In this document: one piece after another, positions 46,645-59,600 of the stretch
Layout: every line of letters begins with the position of its first letter
How positions within the stretch are numbered: position 1 is the stretch's first letter
NCBI GenBank assembly: GCA_013397115.1
Contig: VWZW01002762.1
Location: 62,001 to 126,000, forward strand
DNA length: 64,000 nt
Origin: Edolisoma coerulescens
Taxonomy: Eukaryota; Chordata; Aves; Passeriformes; Campephagidae
Direction: 5' to 3'
Translations under genes and position numbers: made by a program
Notes under the pieces: model-generated
Told to the model about the DNA's origin: nothing
What the model saw: only the letters and a program-made list of their open reading frames with translations
Databases searched by the model: none

Positions 46645-46654
46645 TCTCGCGAGA
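46645..46654. promoter_or_regulatory. RPS7: TCTCGCGAGA promoter palindrome
   Basis: A perfect 10-bp CGCG palindrome just upstream of the TOP-like start of RPS7. This element occurs in many CpG-island promoters of growth genes and is reported as the binding site of BANP. Confidence 0.8.
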
Positions 46655-47190
46655 GCAGGACAGATCGCGCGCGGGGAAGGCGCTCGCCCCGCCCACTGCG
46701 TGCTGAAGCCAGAGCAGGAAGAAGGGCAGGGCGGAGGTGGCGGGCTCTGTGAACGCACCGCGACTCCGCCACAGCGAGGCCCGAGCGGACATTTAGAGTC
46801 CTGGCGCGGAGGGCGCGGGCTGCCACATGCGCAGTGCCGGGGAGCGAGGCGGGCGCTGGGAGCTGCCGTCCCGTTCCGCCTCAGCATTTGCCGAGGACGC
46901 GCCTCCTGCGGCAGGGAGCGAAGGAGAGGGAAGGACAGCCTGTACCACGCCGTTCCTCGCTGTTACGCCAAGCCTTCGCCGTGGGCCGCCCCCGCCGCTC
47001 CCCTCACAGGGGGAATTCTCGGCCTCTGGTGTCGAAATGCCGCTCCTATGAAGAGCCACCAGAATCCCGGCCTTGGCACCGCGGTGCGCTCGGTTTGCGC
47101 AGGCGGCGGAGGAAGCGCGGCTCTGCCTGCCCGCCGAGCTCCCTCCCTCCCGCCTGGGCTGCGTAGGACGGCAGCAGCCACCGCTCGAAC

Positions 47191-48372
47191 GGCAGTGGGA
47201 GAGTGGATGGTGGTTTTCCTCCCCTCTCCGTTTCATCACTCCGCGTTAATTTAGTGGTCTGGGAGTTCACCCTGATATTCAGCCCTTTCAAGGCAGAAGA
47301 GACGTGCTGGAGCAGTGCTGGCACAGTCACCCCTGGCCTGCAGCGAGGCGTTGTGCTGGAGAGACATGGCCAAAACCATGCCAGGGAGCGTGCTGGCACC
47401 CCGGGAGGGTGGGCAATCGCCTGCCAGCACAGGGCCGCCTGGCTTTGGTTTTTGTTTGCCTCTATAAATATGACCTCTTCGTTGCTTCCGCTAAGACAAT
47501 GTCACAGTGATCACAGTTACCGGAGTGTTACTAGACTAGAAATAATGCATGAGTCGTCAGCTGTGTTCAGGTCCTACCTCAAGATGAGAGTGCTGGGCTC
47601 AACATACTCTATCATCAGTAGAAGCACTTTTTATTATATACTGTGTTATTATCTAACAAAGAAGGGTCTAATAACACTTGGGTTGCACATTGATAAATAG
47701 AACAAGCTGTACTCTTACTTTTGAAAGCAGTGACTTGCATGTTGATTCAGGTAAAAATGCCTGGATGTACATCTATCTGAAGTGGAGCTAAAACTTTGTC
47801 TCGACAAAAAATACCCATCTTGACACTTCCCTGTTGGCTGATTTAGGTTTCCTGCTCAAGTGAAAGTCCCACTTGGAGGCAGGTGTGCAGCTCTTGGCAC
47901 ATACTATCCAGGGATGTTAGACCCAGGAATGGGGTTCAGAGCACTGGTTCTGTGCTCAGATTCCCTGGATTACCCTAAGAGCAGCCAGTTTAAGCTTGTA
48001 CAAACACATTTGCTATTATGATGTAATGCTGTGTGTAGTCTGTTACTTAAAAAATGCAGTAGTGGAGTAATAAGCTCTTGTAAACAAAAAACTGACAAAG
48101 ACATCAACACCCCAACCTAAACAACCTTAGCATCTGCAACAGGCAGGTCATCATGTTTTCTAATATTTGTGGACTTTTGACTAAATTTATGATAGCTAGA
48201 AAAGCAGATTGTTCAGTGTCTATTTTTCTCCCAAGTCACTCTTTGTTCCTAACATTAATTCAATGAATGGGAAAAACTGCTCAGCTCATATTGATGGCCA
48301 GGATTAGTATGTATAGAGATTTGGATTGGCTAAGTGTTAAGATCCGGTTTAAACCCAGAAGAGCAAAGAAAA
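47191..48372. other. Intergenic spacer between RPS7 and RNASEH1 (first part)
   Basis: After the CpG island the sequence falls to ordinary AT content. No exon or named repeat seen. Confidence 0.5.
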
Positions 48373-48383
48373 TTCAGTCTCTG

Positions 48384-49262
48384 TATATAAACTGGTTAGA
48401 AGGTTCAAAATGTACCCAAAAAACGTGATTAAAACCAAATGATGTTAGATGTTGGTGACAAAAAATTGATGTTTTATTTAATAGTAAAAGAGGCAAGGAG
48501 AAAGAAAGAGAAAATAAAGAAATAAAGAAAGAAATAGAGAAAGAAGTGTGCGTGGGGCGTGGGAGGACAGGGAGAGGTGATGGGTTAGGTGGAGGCGTAT
48601 CACCCATCCGAGGGTCCCAAAGACGTCTCGTTGCTCCTCTCCATCTGGTCTTCTGGTGGTGAGGGTCCTCCGCCACCGCGGCCACGCTGCCACACACCGA
48701 AGAGTATAGAATCCCATGGATGAATATATGCTTTGGGCAGGTGGGAACGCCCAGGTGCCTCCCTTGCAGAGGGCCAGTTTGACACTGTCCCTTGCAACAC
48801 TGAGGGTCTGTTGTATCATCTCTGGTGCAGGGTCTGGGGACCCCTTTGGGAGGGGCCTTTGACGGGCCATGCCACCCCCTCTGCTGTCCTTCACATGGAT
48901 GCGGCTTGTGCCGGGGTGAAGGGCCCCGCAGCTGAACTGGTCTGCGCGTTGGAGGATGGGCCGTCACTGCCCCTCCGACCAGAGGCTTTTCCAACCCACA
49001 CCCAAAGCCTCTCTCCCCCCACCCTTTGGTGCGAGCGTCTGTGCGAGCCTGACAGCTGATAGCCCTGGGGCTGTGGTCTCCACTCCTGAGGTGGTAAGCT
49101 TATGCTCTATGAATGTCCCCAGCCCTGAGTTGTTACTTTATCTTATCTTCATCAAGGAGCGGTGTTGGGCCTCTCAGAGCCCCATTCAGGGTGTGATAAT
49201 CTTCTCTGCAGCTTTTGTAATAGTTTTAAAAGTCCTTCATGAAAGTGTTTAAACTATAATAT
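48384..49262 (-). mobile_element. Unclassified insertion-like block (about 880 bp)
   Basis: A GC-rich block in AT-rich surroundings, bordered by 11-bp direct repeats TTCAGTCTCTG (48373-48383 and 49263-49273). On the minus strand it has an AATAAA near 48474 and a purine/pyrimidine run at about 48482-48545. A 206-codon frame on that strand has no recognised domain. It may be an LTR or other retroelement, but neither TG...CA ends nor coding relics are clear. Confidence 0.35.
48482..48545. repeat. GAAA-type purine-rich run
   Basis: Imperfect GAAA/AGAAA repeats (A and G only for most of the stretch) inside the insertion-like block. Confidence 0.75.
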
Positions 49263-49688
49263 TTCAGTCTCTGACACTAAGCAACAGTGATCAGGACTTG
49301 ATTGAAGAGTACCAAAAAGAAAGATAACAAGGAATCATCTCGTCAGTGCAGTAGTCTGCACTCAGTTGATACTGTGAAGTCATTCATGAGAGGGAGAAAG
49401 AAGAGGTGATGTGTGGATGGATCAAAACATGACTGTTCAGAATTCAGTAACATGAATATTAATGAATAAAGATGCAATGTGACTATCTGCAGCATCCCAT
49501 CTCCATGCTGTGAGTGCTACTGAACAGACCAGGATGCTGCATAACAGAAATGAGAAAAAAGGTGCAGAGATATGTTTCCTTTTGGACACTGAATTTATGT
49601 TAGGGGAAGGATGCAGAGTGTCAAGATCAATGTGCCTGGTATCCAATAATGGCTGGTACTCAAAGTATCTGACAGGTTTTTAAGAATC

Positions 49689-49915
49689 ACTGTGGACCCG
49701 TGCAGCTGGAAATAAACCTCCCCGTGGAACTCCAAACGAAGACCCTTCCCGTGTCTCCTTGCCTTCGACCACTTTGGGTTGACAGCTATTTGGCGTGTGA
49801 GTGTGTGAGTGACTCTGTGCGTGACTGTGTGCGTGCTGGTGACCTCCCAAGCAGCTTCTTCTCGGAGACGCTTTCAGAAGGTTGCAGCACCTCACCATCT
49901 CCGCCCGCCGCAACA
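49689..49915 (+). mobile_element. Possible LTR 3' part (R-U5-like)
   Basis: A GC-rich patch that begins TGTGGACCC, has AATAAA about 20 bases in, then a CCCGTGTCTCCTTGCCTT stretch and a GTGTGAGTGTGTG-rich run, and ends CGCAACA. The order of AATAAA, pyrimidine-rich segment and CA end recalls R-U5 of an endogenous retrovirus LTR. No target-site duplication was found. Confidence 0.3.
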
Positions 49916-49924
49916 GACCTGTGA

Positions 49925-52593
49925 TCTTTAAAAGAAGTTATGTCACTACAAATTAATATAATTAATAAGGTTCTTATGCCATGCAGTCTCAGAATGGGCA
50001 GGGTGAAGAAGTGGAAAGAACAAATTAATCAGATGTGTAACAGAAGTATCCCAACAGCAATAGGATGCAATGAATGTCATGAATATATGATGTCATGATG
50101 TTATGAATATAATAAGTGGAAGAAACAGAGCAAGATGGCAAGTCTTGTCAGGGTCTTAGCTAATTCTAGAATTGGAAGCAAAACTTGAGTCTATTACTAG
50201 TTCACTTCTCTGAACAAGGCTTATACAATCACCTCACGGGTTGGCTGTTCTTCTAAATGTAAACTGAAGGTTGTGATGATGCTGAGGGACTACTGCTTTG
50301 CAGCTTCTCTGACACACAGTTTTACACTGAAGTACAGGCAAGTATTTTGTTCTGCAGGATCTCAGTTCTGAGAAGGAAGATAAAACACATCCTTCTCCTG
50401 TCTTATATTTTCAGCTGAGGTGATGAGATGGCAATATAACGTAGATTTGCAGGGTATGCTAGATAAAGTGCCTACCTAGTGACCTATCTACCTAAAAGTT
50501 CAGTTTTAAATAGGAAACACTTGATTCAGGTCACATCAGATTTTGCTTTAAAACCTTATGTGGGGAACCACATAATGGTTAAATATGTTTCAAGCTAAAA
50601 TATTTATCAAAGAACATTAAAATACTTAGCTAATGTGTATATTACAGTCATTAATGTGGGAAAAGTAATCAGCTAATGTTTACTGACAGTTTAAGTAAAA
50701 ATGTCTTAAAGACGTGTGCCCTTACTGAAGTGATGAGTGAAGTTTTGAACACATATATTAAATCCCCCTCTTTTCCTACAGAGTGACTATTATAAATACA
50801 GAAATAGCTGCCACAAAAATGGCTAATAAATGAATAAGTAAGTTTTGGTTCTAATGTGGGGGAGAAATACAGGACCCCTTATAAACTGTAAAACATGACT
50901 GCTGTGCATGGTTCAATGACCACTCATTCAACATGGTGCCACCATGTTTCTACCAAAACAGGGACTTGCTCTTCTCTTTTTTCCCTTAGTCACCCATCCC
51001 AAGCACCTCATCTGTGGTAGCACAAGTGCTTGTGCAAGTTTTGATTTGGAAAAATTAGCTGGATTTGTGTATTTGATTAGCTTATTCTGCAGTGGCTATA
51101 CAGGGTTACCAATTCCCATATATATTTACATTAATCTGTATTCAAGTGAGAGTTTTTGTGACTGAATGCTTCAGCTTTGTATGAAGGGGACTAAATGGTT
51201 CACTTCTTGATAAGTCTGCACACTCATTTCAAAAAAACTGAGTTACAGAGCCTGAAATGTCCTTTCTGCCCCAGGTTGATTGGAAATCCCCCAACTCCAG
51301 TAATGCTACAGCAGCCAAAGAGCAAGTGCCATGCAGCAAACACAGGTATCACTTAGCCTAGCGCTGCTAAATGACACCACAGTAAAAATGCCAGCTGTCA
51401 TAGGAGGAAAGGGATCCATGTCTCCTGCCGCTGCAGCACAACAGCATAGAAAAATCAGCAGTGGAGATGCAGTGGTAAAGGTAGGGCTGGCATCATATAC
51501 AGCCTCAGTTTTACCAACTGAGAGAAAAAGGGTGTGCAGAGTACCCAGTGGACTTCAAATTTCTTTTTTTTTTCTGGTTTGAATCTGAACTCTGCATGTT
51601 GGTCATGACAGCAGGAGAGTTACTGCTCAGTCCTGGCATGTAAATTTGATGTGTGAATCTGTTCAACCAGAGAATTAATGAGGGTAACAGAAGGCCTTTT
51701 CTTTCCCCATAACTTACTGCTTGTTGTTCCTTTAGTATGTGTTGACCAAAGGAGACTACAAGTAATAAAAATGTGCAAACCTGTAAGGAATAAGAAATCC
51801 TCCCACTATAGGAAATTATAATTAAAAGAAAAGCTAATCAAGAGCAATAAAATAAAAATATCACAGGCAGGAAGTAGTGAAAAGTCTCAGTGGAAACCTT
51901 TACAGAGATAATCAGTGTAAATAAATAATCTTGATCTGAGAAAAGTACACATAAACATTTTGTAAGTGTATATGAAGTCTCATGAATATGTTGGAAGAAA
52001 CAAGAAAAATGCAGTAATTATATTCTCATACAACCTTGACCAAGTTGTTTCTCCGTTTCACCAAGGCCTGTCAAATACATAAGCTCTTTGGGTTTGGGAT
52101 TTTTTTAAAGAGAAGTGTTATCCAAGTGAAATGCATAGTAATGTTGAGCCCATTTGCTGGTTTTGCAACAGAAAGCAAAATTAATGCCAGTGTTTCACAT
52201 TCTTGGCATGTTACTGGGCCACCCTTGTAAATCTGAACACAACACTGCAGCTCTGGCACCATGTGGTCAGCTTTGTCACAGGGATGTGTATTAGAGCTAT
52301 GAGGGAAGTCTGACAGCTGAAAACGCAGCAGCTCGGATACCTTGGGCTGTTTCTGGAGGTGGCCACACCAGTGCCCCCATCTTTGCTACTTTGATCTTGT
52401 CAGAAGCTGAGGTACTGAGTTTGGCACATACCCAGAGCTCCCAGCTTCGGTCTCCCAGTACATGACAGTCTGGGTACGAGGATACATGGCAGCAGCTTGC
52501 AGCTGGCAGTGGTTTGAACTTCAGCCTGCTTGGGCAATGTATGTCATTAATGCATGTAAATATCTCGAAAGCAGGTGCTAAGGGGATGGACTC
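49925..52593. other. Intergenic spacer between RPS7 and RNASEH1 (middle)
   Basis: AT-rich, with no exon, RNA gene or named repeat recognised. An ATGAATAT/TCATGATG-type imperfect repeat lies at about 50068-50118. Confidence 0.5.
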
Positions 52594-52850
52594 TTTTTGG
52601 TGGTGCTCAGTGACAGGACAGGAGTAGTGGCCATAAACTAAAACATGAGAAGTTCCACCTCAACATGAGAAAGAACTTTTTTAACACTGAGGGTGGCAGC
52701 TGCCCAGGGAGGTCGTGGAGTCTCCCTATCTAGAGACATTCAAAACCCACCAGGACATGTTCCTGCGTCACCTGTGCCAGGTGACCCTGCCTTGGCAGAT
52801 GATCTCCAGAGGTCCCTGCAGACCTAAAGATCCTGCGATTCTGTGAAGGT
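52594..52850 (+). mobile_element. CR1 LINE 3' fragment upstream of RNASEH1
   Basis: Plus-strand CR1 3' UTR: GTGCTCAGTGACAGGACAGG, then CATGAGAAGTTCCACCTCAA, ending with CCTGCGATTCTGTGAAG. It is about 490 bp upstream of the RNASEH1 start. Confidence 0.85.
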
Positions 52851-53139
52851 GTTTCTCCTCACTCCAGAGGGGACCTCGGCACGGGGCTCAGCTGGAAGAC
52901 ACGCACCTGGAGCCCTTGATTTGCACAGCAGGAGAGAACCAGCTTACCGACCTTGTTCGGCTCCAGCCTTTTGGACGTGCTAAACGTGTCAACGCACCCG
53001 AGAGGTCTCATTTGCTTTTTAACAACGGGGGCTTCCAGAACGTGGTGGCTCATGCAAGACCGCTGCGACCTCACACACCTCGTGCCCCACCCGCAAAACA
53101 TGCTGATTTAGGTTTTTAAAATACCATTATTGGCGGGGG

Positions 53140-53620
53140 GAGGGAACAAAACCAGCCACACAAAAAAAGCCAACCCATAGGAAACCCCGCGCCGCAGGAC
53201 TTTCCGGTGCTTTGGCCTCCCCGGCAGCCCGTAGGCGGCCCCGGCGCTCCCGGGAGCGCGGCGGCCGCGCAGGCGCAGCGGTGCCGGGGTGGGCGCAGGG
53301 CGGGTCGGGGCGGGGGCGCGGATGGCGGCCGTGCTGTGCAATGCTGCGCTGGCTGGTGGCCGTGCTCAGCCACTCCTGTTTTGTCCCCAGGGGCGGCTCC
53401 ATGTTCTATGCGGTGCGCAAGGGCCGGCGGACCGGCGTCTACCGCACCTGGTGAGCAAGGGCCGTGGTGGAGCGGGGAACCCGCACGCGTGGCCCGGCCT
53501 CACTGCGGCCCNCCTGCCCCTGCGCGGCGGCTGGACCAGCGCTGCGGCTGCTGCCGAAACGCGGGCGCCAGCCCCTGTTCGGTCACTGGCGCAGGGCCGT
53601 GGCGATGGCCCCCAGCCGCA
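53140..53620. promoter_or_regulatory. RNASEH1: RNASEH1 CpG-island promoter
   Basis: CpG-rich region around the first exon. It contains an NRF1-like GCGCAGGCGCAG at about 53266-53277, GC boxes, and a YY1-like ATGGCGGCC at 53322-53330. No TATA box is seen. An undetermined base lies at 53512. Confidence 0.8.
53341..53450 (+). CDS. RNASEH1: RNASEH1 exon 1 (targeting peptide, start of HBD)
   Basis: Encodes MLRWLVAVLSHSCFVPRGGS, then Met21 and FYAVRKGRRTGVYRT plus two bases of Trp (phase 2), before donor GTGAGC. Met1 has G at -3; Met21 has T at -3, a weaker context. The FYAVRKG-RTGVY strand is the first strand of the hybrid-binding domain. Confidence 0.93.
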
Positions 53621-56600
53621 GCGATGGATGTGCCAGTGCAGTGAAAGCGTTTCTGTGGGTGCTTGGAGAGTGTTGCTTGTTCCGTGCTTGTATTAAGGTG
53701 TAAGGGCCTTTGCATGTCTGTTTCCTCTTCGGTTTGATTTAGGATGAAGAATAACTGGTGTATTCTACTCTTTTTGCGTAATAGTTTGGGGTGGTGTCAG
53801 ATAACAGACTAACATTGCTAATAGCTGATGACAACTGTTGTCTTCGGAAGCACTCGTTTCGAATAAAATTTGATTTTGCTGATTTTTTTTTTTTTGAAGG
53901 GGCACTTGGTCCTCCAGCTGTAACTCAAGAAAGTGGTAGCGAGAGAGAGGAACCAGAATTAAATATTATGTGTTGTAGTGCATGTAAAAGGCCATATGAA
54001 CAGTCTACAAACGAAGAGCAGATCGCAAAGCGTGTAAAACGGGATGAAGCACACTCAGTGTGCTCAACACCAACTGTCAGTGAAGATAAATTTTCATATA
54101 TGGGTGAGGTCTTTGATCATTGCTTTAATTCTTTTCATTTTTTCAGTCTCTGTGAAGTAACAAGTGTAACTATTAGAAAGCTTTTGGAGAGGTTTGTATA
54201 TGGCAGCATCAGGCCCATTACTGCTTTTTGAAATGAAAATGTGAGCCATGTTCTATTTGTTCACATTGTCCTTCAGTGTAATTTTGATTGGTTTTAACTG
54301 GTACCAACATATAGCTTAATCATATTGTTCTAGGTGTGATTTTATGTGTGTCTGGGTTACAGACTATATTTAAATGTATTGCTGTAGCTGGGAAGTTTTG
54401 AAGAAGACATGAACTGTGGTGAGAAGTATGGGACTTGGGGCAGAAGTTCTTGAGGCTGGCTGGTTTGACAGCAGTGAGGGTGTCAAGCTGCAGTGGAACT
54501 TGTGGTGTTCTGTGCTGCTAATTCACGTGGCTTCTGCAGTTAACTTTTGGAAGGGCTCTCTGGGGGGGAAGTTTTGGGGATTTACATGCTGGCAGACATT
54601 TCTTTCAGCTTAAAGAGTCCGTGTTCTTGAAGAAGTGCTTGAACTTCTGATTTTGATAATTTTTTGTAGGTGACTTTGCAGTTGTTTATACAGATGGTTG
54701 TTGCACTGGTAATGGACGTAATAGGGCACGAGCTGGAATAGGTGTCTACTGGGGACCAGGCCACCCTTTGTAAGTAGCTGGCTGGATATTTTTTTTTTTT
54801 TTAATCATATACTCTGTTTGGTTTTTATAAGATTTATAATACCAACCTCCTTTTAAATATGAAACTCTGCTGTTGAGAGTCATAATGACAGTGTTGTGAG
54901 ACAAAGGAGATACTGAAGGGAACAGAGAAAGCAGCTTTTCTGAGGAAAGTCAACTGGAAATAATATTTTGGGGGGCTGAAGCTAGAATTCAAGTAACCTG
55001 GAAAGTTTTAAAATAGAAGTTGGTGTGCACAGAAGATGACAAATGTAATGTCATATTGGTGTCAGGTCCAGACATGCAGGTTGCTCTATGCAGGTAAAAG
55101 CTAGAGCTAGAATATCCATTCATCCTTTTTTATAAAAACAAAAGTAGCTCTGCTGTCTTCATTTTTTTAATGTGTAGCTGTTTTCCCCATTCTGGATATT
55201 TGGGATAACTAATTGACTATTTGTTCTTTGGACACAGAAATACCAGTGAAAGACTTCCTGGACGGCAGACTAATCAAAGAGCAGAAATCCATGTAAGTAG
55301 TCAATGTCCTGAAGTCTCCATATTAGACTGCAGCAGCACGTTCATGCCTATTTCCAGAAACCAGTATGAAGCTCTGAGTATGCAAAATATCCAGAGTTAT
55401 GACTTCAAACAAATAGTTATCTTCAAGTTTTATTGGTCTTTATTGGCTTTGAACAAGGTAATTCACCTTGAGAATTCCCAAGTGTCACCAAGCACTGCTA
55501 TTTAAACAGCCTTACATTAGGGAAGTCTGGCTCTCAAATCTCTATAGATTCCCTTGCATTTTTAATGTGTATGTTTCAGACCTTGGAGTGAGGGCTGCTG
55601 AGTATTGGTTAAGAGGAGAGTCAGCTTCTTATGATGGCAGAATCAGAGTATCATAATCCTTAGGTAAACCTAAAAAACAATTCTAGGCTCCTGACCAACT
55701 TCTGTTGGTAACAGCAGATTTAGTCTTCCCATCTCTTCTTAATTATGGTATTGCTGCTATCCCACACTCTGTGTTGGGACATAAACTGAAATGGGCGATT
55801 GATCTGCTTAAAAACTACAGAGTTCATTTTAGAGACAAGCAGAGGTGGTGTTGGTGTGCCAGCTGTCAAACTTGTAATTTAAGAGCTTTTCAGTTCTGCA
55901 TCCACACCCAGCCACTTCACCTTGTTACATTTCAGAGCACCAAAAAAACCCCAACCTGTTAAGGCTTCCAGACTGGTGGAACTGATACGAATCCTTCCTT
56001 CTCAAAGTTTTGGAGAAAATGCCTCAAACTTAGTGTGCAGGTGATAGAGGTTTTGATAGTTAGAAAATGGGTGAGAGAGCTACTCCTTCAGCAGAGTTGA
56101 AACTCAGAATGTTATGAGGTTTTGTTTGCCATTGGAACTTAGGTGCCTGCCTCTTTGCCTGTATCGTAAAGGTGTTGTCTGCATACATAGTTTTGGGATC
56201 CTCTACACTAAAACGTGTTGATAATCATTGGTGGAGAGGTTACAGTAATACTCTTTGCAGTTCTGTGTTAGCATCAGGTACTTTGTTGGTATTTTAATTC
56301 CATGTGGTCAAAATCCTTTCTGAACTGTGATTGTATTGAAATGTTCTTAAGGCAGCCTGCAAAGCAATAGAGCAAGCCAAGAGCCAAAACATCAAGAAGT
56401 TAATAATCTACACTGATAGCAAGTTTACTATTAATGGTAAGTTAACAATTTTAATTTTCCTGATACTTAAAGACACTGCATGCTATTTCATTACATAAGA
56501 CCCACAGAACATTCTGAGTCCTGGAGAGAGAAATTTAAGGAAGACAACGCATAACTCATCACTCATGACTGCTTGGGGGAAAGCTTCAGAGTATCAGACA

Positions 56601-59600
56601 TTGAGTCTATTTTTATTTCCTGCAGTTGGCAGTCAAAGTGTCTGTTACAGTAATTGCTGAAAGAAGTAACAACAGGATTTTTGTCTTGAAGTGTTCAGTG
56701 TGACACAAGATCTAGAAAAAATGTCGCTCATGTATAGGCCGTGAACGCTGTACTCAGGAAATGACTTGGAAGTTGGTGTGGTAACCTGTAGGTTTTTTGT
56801 TGGATTGGAGAGGCTGTCTTAAACACACGTATGTGAAATACATTCAAGTTCTCTTGCTTCCAAGCTTCTAGGCTACACTGGAAGACTAGCCAGAGATGAT
56901 AAGTGCTCAGAGTATGTATTAAAAGTTTCACCTTCATACACAGACTTGGAAAGCTTAATTTTATTCTCTATAAATACCATATGAAGCAGCCAATAAGACT
57001 GAATTTCTGAAAAAAACTTCTTCCTCTTTCATCAAGATGTTCAGATTTTGTTCCTGTGATAATCTCAAACTGCATAAGTATTTTTTCCTTCTTTTTTTCT
57101 CAATTTTACAAAGGCAATACATGTTTCGAGATTGCTTTGGAGATTTGATTTTGTGGGGTTTTTTTGAAATGACATTAAACAAAAACTTAGTGCAACTTGT
57201 GGTTGAAAATTAAATGTTGCTCTTTTACTCTTTTTGTCTTAGTCTCTTTGGTTTTGCCTGCAGTTTCATTTTGCATTTTGGGTCACTGAGGTGCAGGTTC
57301 CATTCTTGTTCAACCAAAGTTATTTTGTAGATGTGTCTAGGAGTTAGTATTTGAAAATGCCAGAGAAGGAGGCCTGTAGTTAAGTACAAATGGCTGTAGT
57401 TTGGTTTTTAGGAGGTTTTGCATGCAAGATTGGTGATTTCCTATTTGGTTCAGGTCATGAAAGCAGTAAGGATGTCTTACATTGTCCACACCAGCTAAGA
57501 TATTAAAAAAAAAAGATCCTTACTTAAGGAGTAACACAGAAAATTTTCTGGCCAGCAGTAAACTTAGCTTACTGTACCATCAAGCAAATCCTTAGCTTCA
57601 GTTTATTGCAGTTCATGAGATAATTTTTCTATAATGCATATATAAGATTGTAGTCTTTAAATATCTGTTTGGGAAAACATGATTGGGTAATTCAGATAAC
57701 AGTGAAAAAATACAGTCCTGAAACACAGCAGCAAAGAACAAAACAAGAATTATCTTTTGTCTCCAGTGTCCTTGCCTGAGACTTTGTATAGAGTTAATGT
57801 CTTGTTAGAAGACTGTTGGCTCCATCTCGATCCTTGCTGGCTTCTTTAATAGCACACTCCCTTTGCACAGGTATTACGAGCTGGGTTGACAACTGGAAAA
57901 CAAATGGCTGGAGAACAAGTTCAGGAGGAAGTGTAATAAATAAAGAAGATTTTGAAAGACTTGATAATCTAGCAAAGGACATAGAAATTCAGTGGGTAAG
58001 TTCCTCGTTTCTTATTCTTAATGACATCTTAAACATATTTCTGGTAAAAACTTAGAAGTGTGGTCATAACTAAGAATTCTGTAGACCATAAGACTCACAT
58101 CCTTAAGTAAAACTGTAAATACAGAGAAGCTGCTTGTTGTGTTTAAAGCAAATTAGCAACATAACCGAGATTCTTGAAACCAGTATTTCATTTATTTAAA
58201 TAAATATTTGTATTTGTTTCCTGTCTCTTACTACTAATTAAAAAAATGCCTGCAGTAATTATTTTTAGTTTGTAAGTAGATGCAATTTCTGTTCCTGGAA
58301 ATCTAACCTTAGAATATAACTGTCTTTTTGTGTCATAGCTGAATTTCTGTATTTGTTTTTCAGAACTCTTTAAGATGCTGGTTTATTGGAGTAAATCACA
58401 TGAGTGTCTTTAAACTGGGAAAACTTGTGTGTGTAACCCCAAATAAACTAACTCTAGTTTTCTGTGCCTTAACTGTGTTTCTTCTAAGAAAAATTGGCAA
58501 AAAGGACTTTAAATAATAATTTTTAAATTGTTTTTTGCTCTCTAATAAAGAAGTAAACCAACTTCTGTACAGCTATTTCTGGTAAAATGTATTTTTCTGT
58601 AACCTCTAATATCAGTGCTTAACACTTAAGGAAATGTATTCCTTCCCCACTTAAATTTTAGCCTAATTGTGTTATAAGACTACTGATTTGAGAAAATGTG
58701 TGTACTGTTTACTTTGCAGCTGCTAATGGCATGTTTACTCAGCTTCTGTCTCTACCTTGTAGAAAACAGGATCAAGTAGATACTTAATGTGCAGTTTTTT
58801 AATGGGAGTGTATTGCAGATATTCTGTTCATGTTGTTCTGTGTTACAGAGTTGGTGGCTGCAATTTAGGGGCTTACCAGATTTTCTGTAGCTACTCCTAT
58901 TTTCTATTGAGGAGGAAGTGTAAAAATTTAAAGACCAACTAAGTTCAGCTGTTCTTAGGAATATTTTACATAATTAAAAGATATTCCTTTATGTGCACTT
59001 CTTAAACCTGAATCTCTTGAAATTGGGAAGAATTTTGTTTCAGGAGGAGTGTTGTATGCATACAGAGTCTGCTCCACCGGGGTCCTCCCTGGGCTGTAAG
59101 GGGGATGGACAGGCTGACTGACCCTGGTCTGCACCACAGACTGCAGGGGAATGCACCTCTGCTCAGGTGCCTGGAGCACCTCCTCCTTCAGCACTGACCT
59201 TGGTGTCTGCAGACCTGTTCCTCTCACATATTCTCACTCTTTTCTCTGGCTGTTGTGCAGCATTTTTACCCTTTCTTAAACACGTTATCACAGAAGAGCC
59301 ATCAGCTTTGCTGATGGCTTAGCTGTGTCTAACTGTGGGTCCCTTCTGGAGCTGTCTGGACCTGCAGCCCCCCACCTGGTACCAAACCCCTGCCATATAA
59401 ATCTAATATCATCTCACATACCTTCATGCTTGTCCCCTCTCAGATCTTGTCAAATAGCAAGCTTGATTTTCTTCCTCACCTTTCTACTCCACCCTTACTT
59501 CTGACAAGGATGGGCTTGGAGTTGAAAAGTTTTTTTCAGTTCCTGATTGATGGACAATTAAGACATCTGGAAATTGAGAGATTCTTTTAATATCCTGTGT

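Noticed and set aside
48374..48994. 206-codon minus-strand frame
   Set aside because: No recognisable domain, a low-complexity Ser/Phe/Leu end from the GAAA run, and it lies in a block that looks like an inserted repeat.
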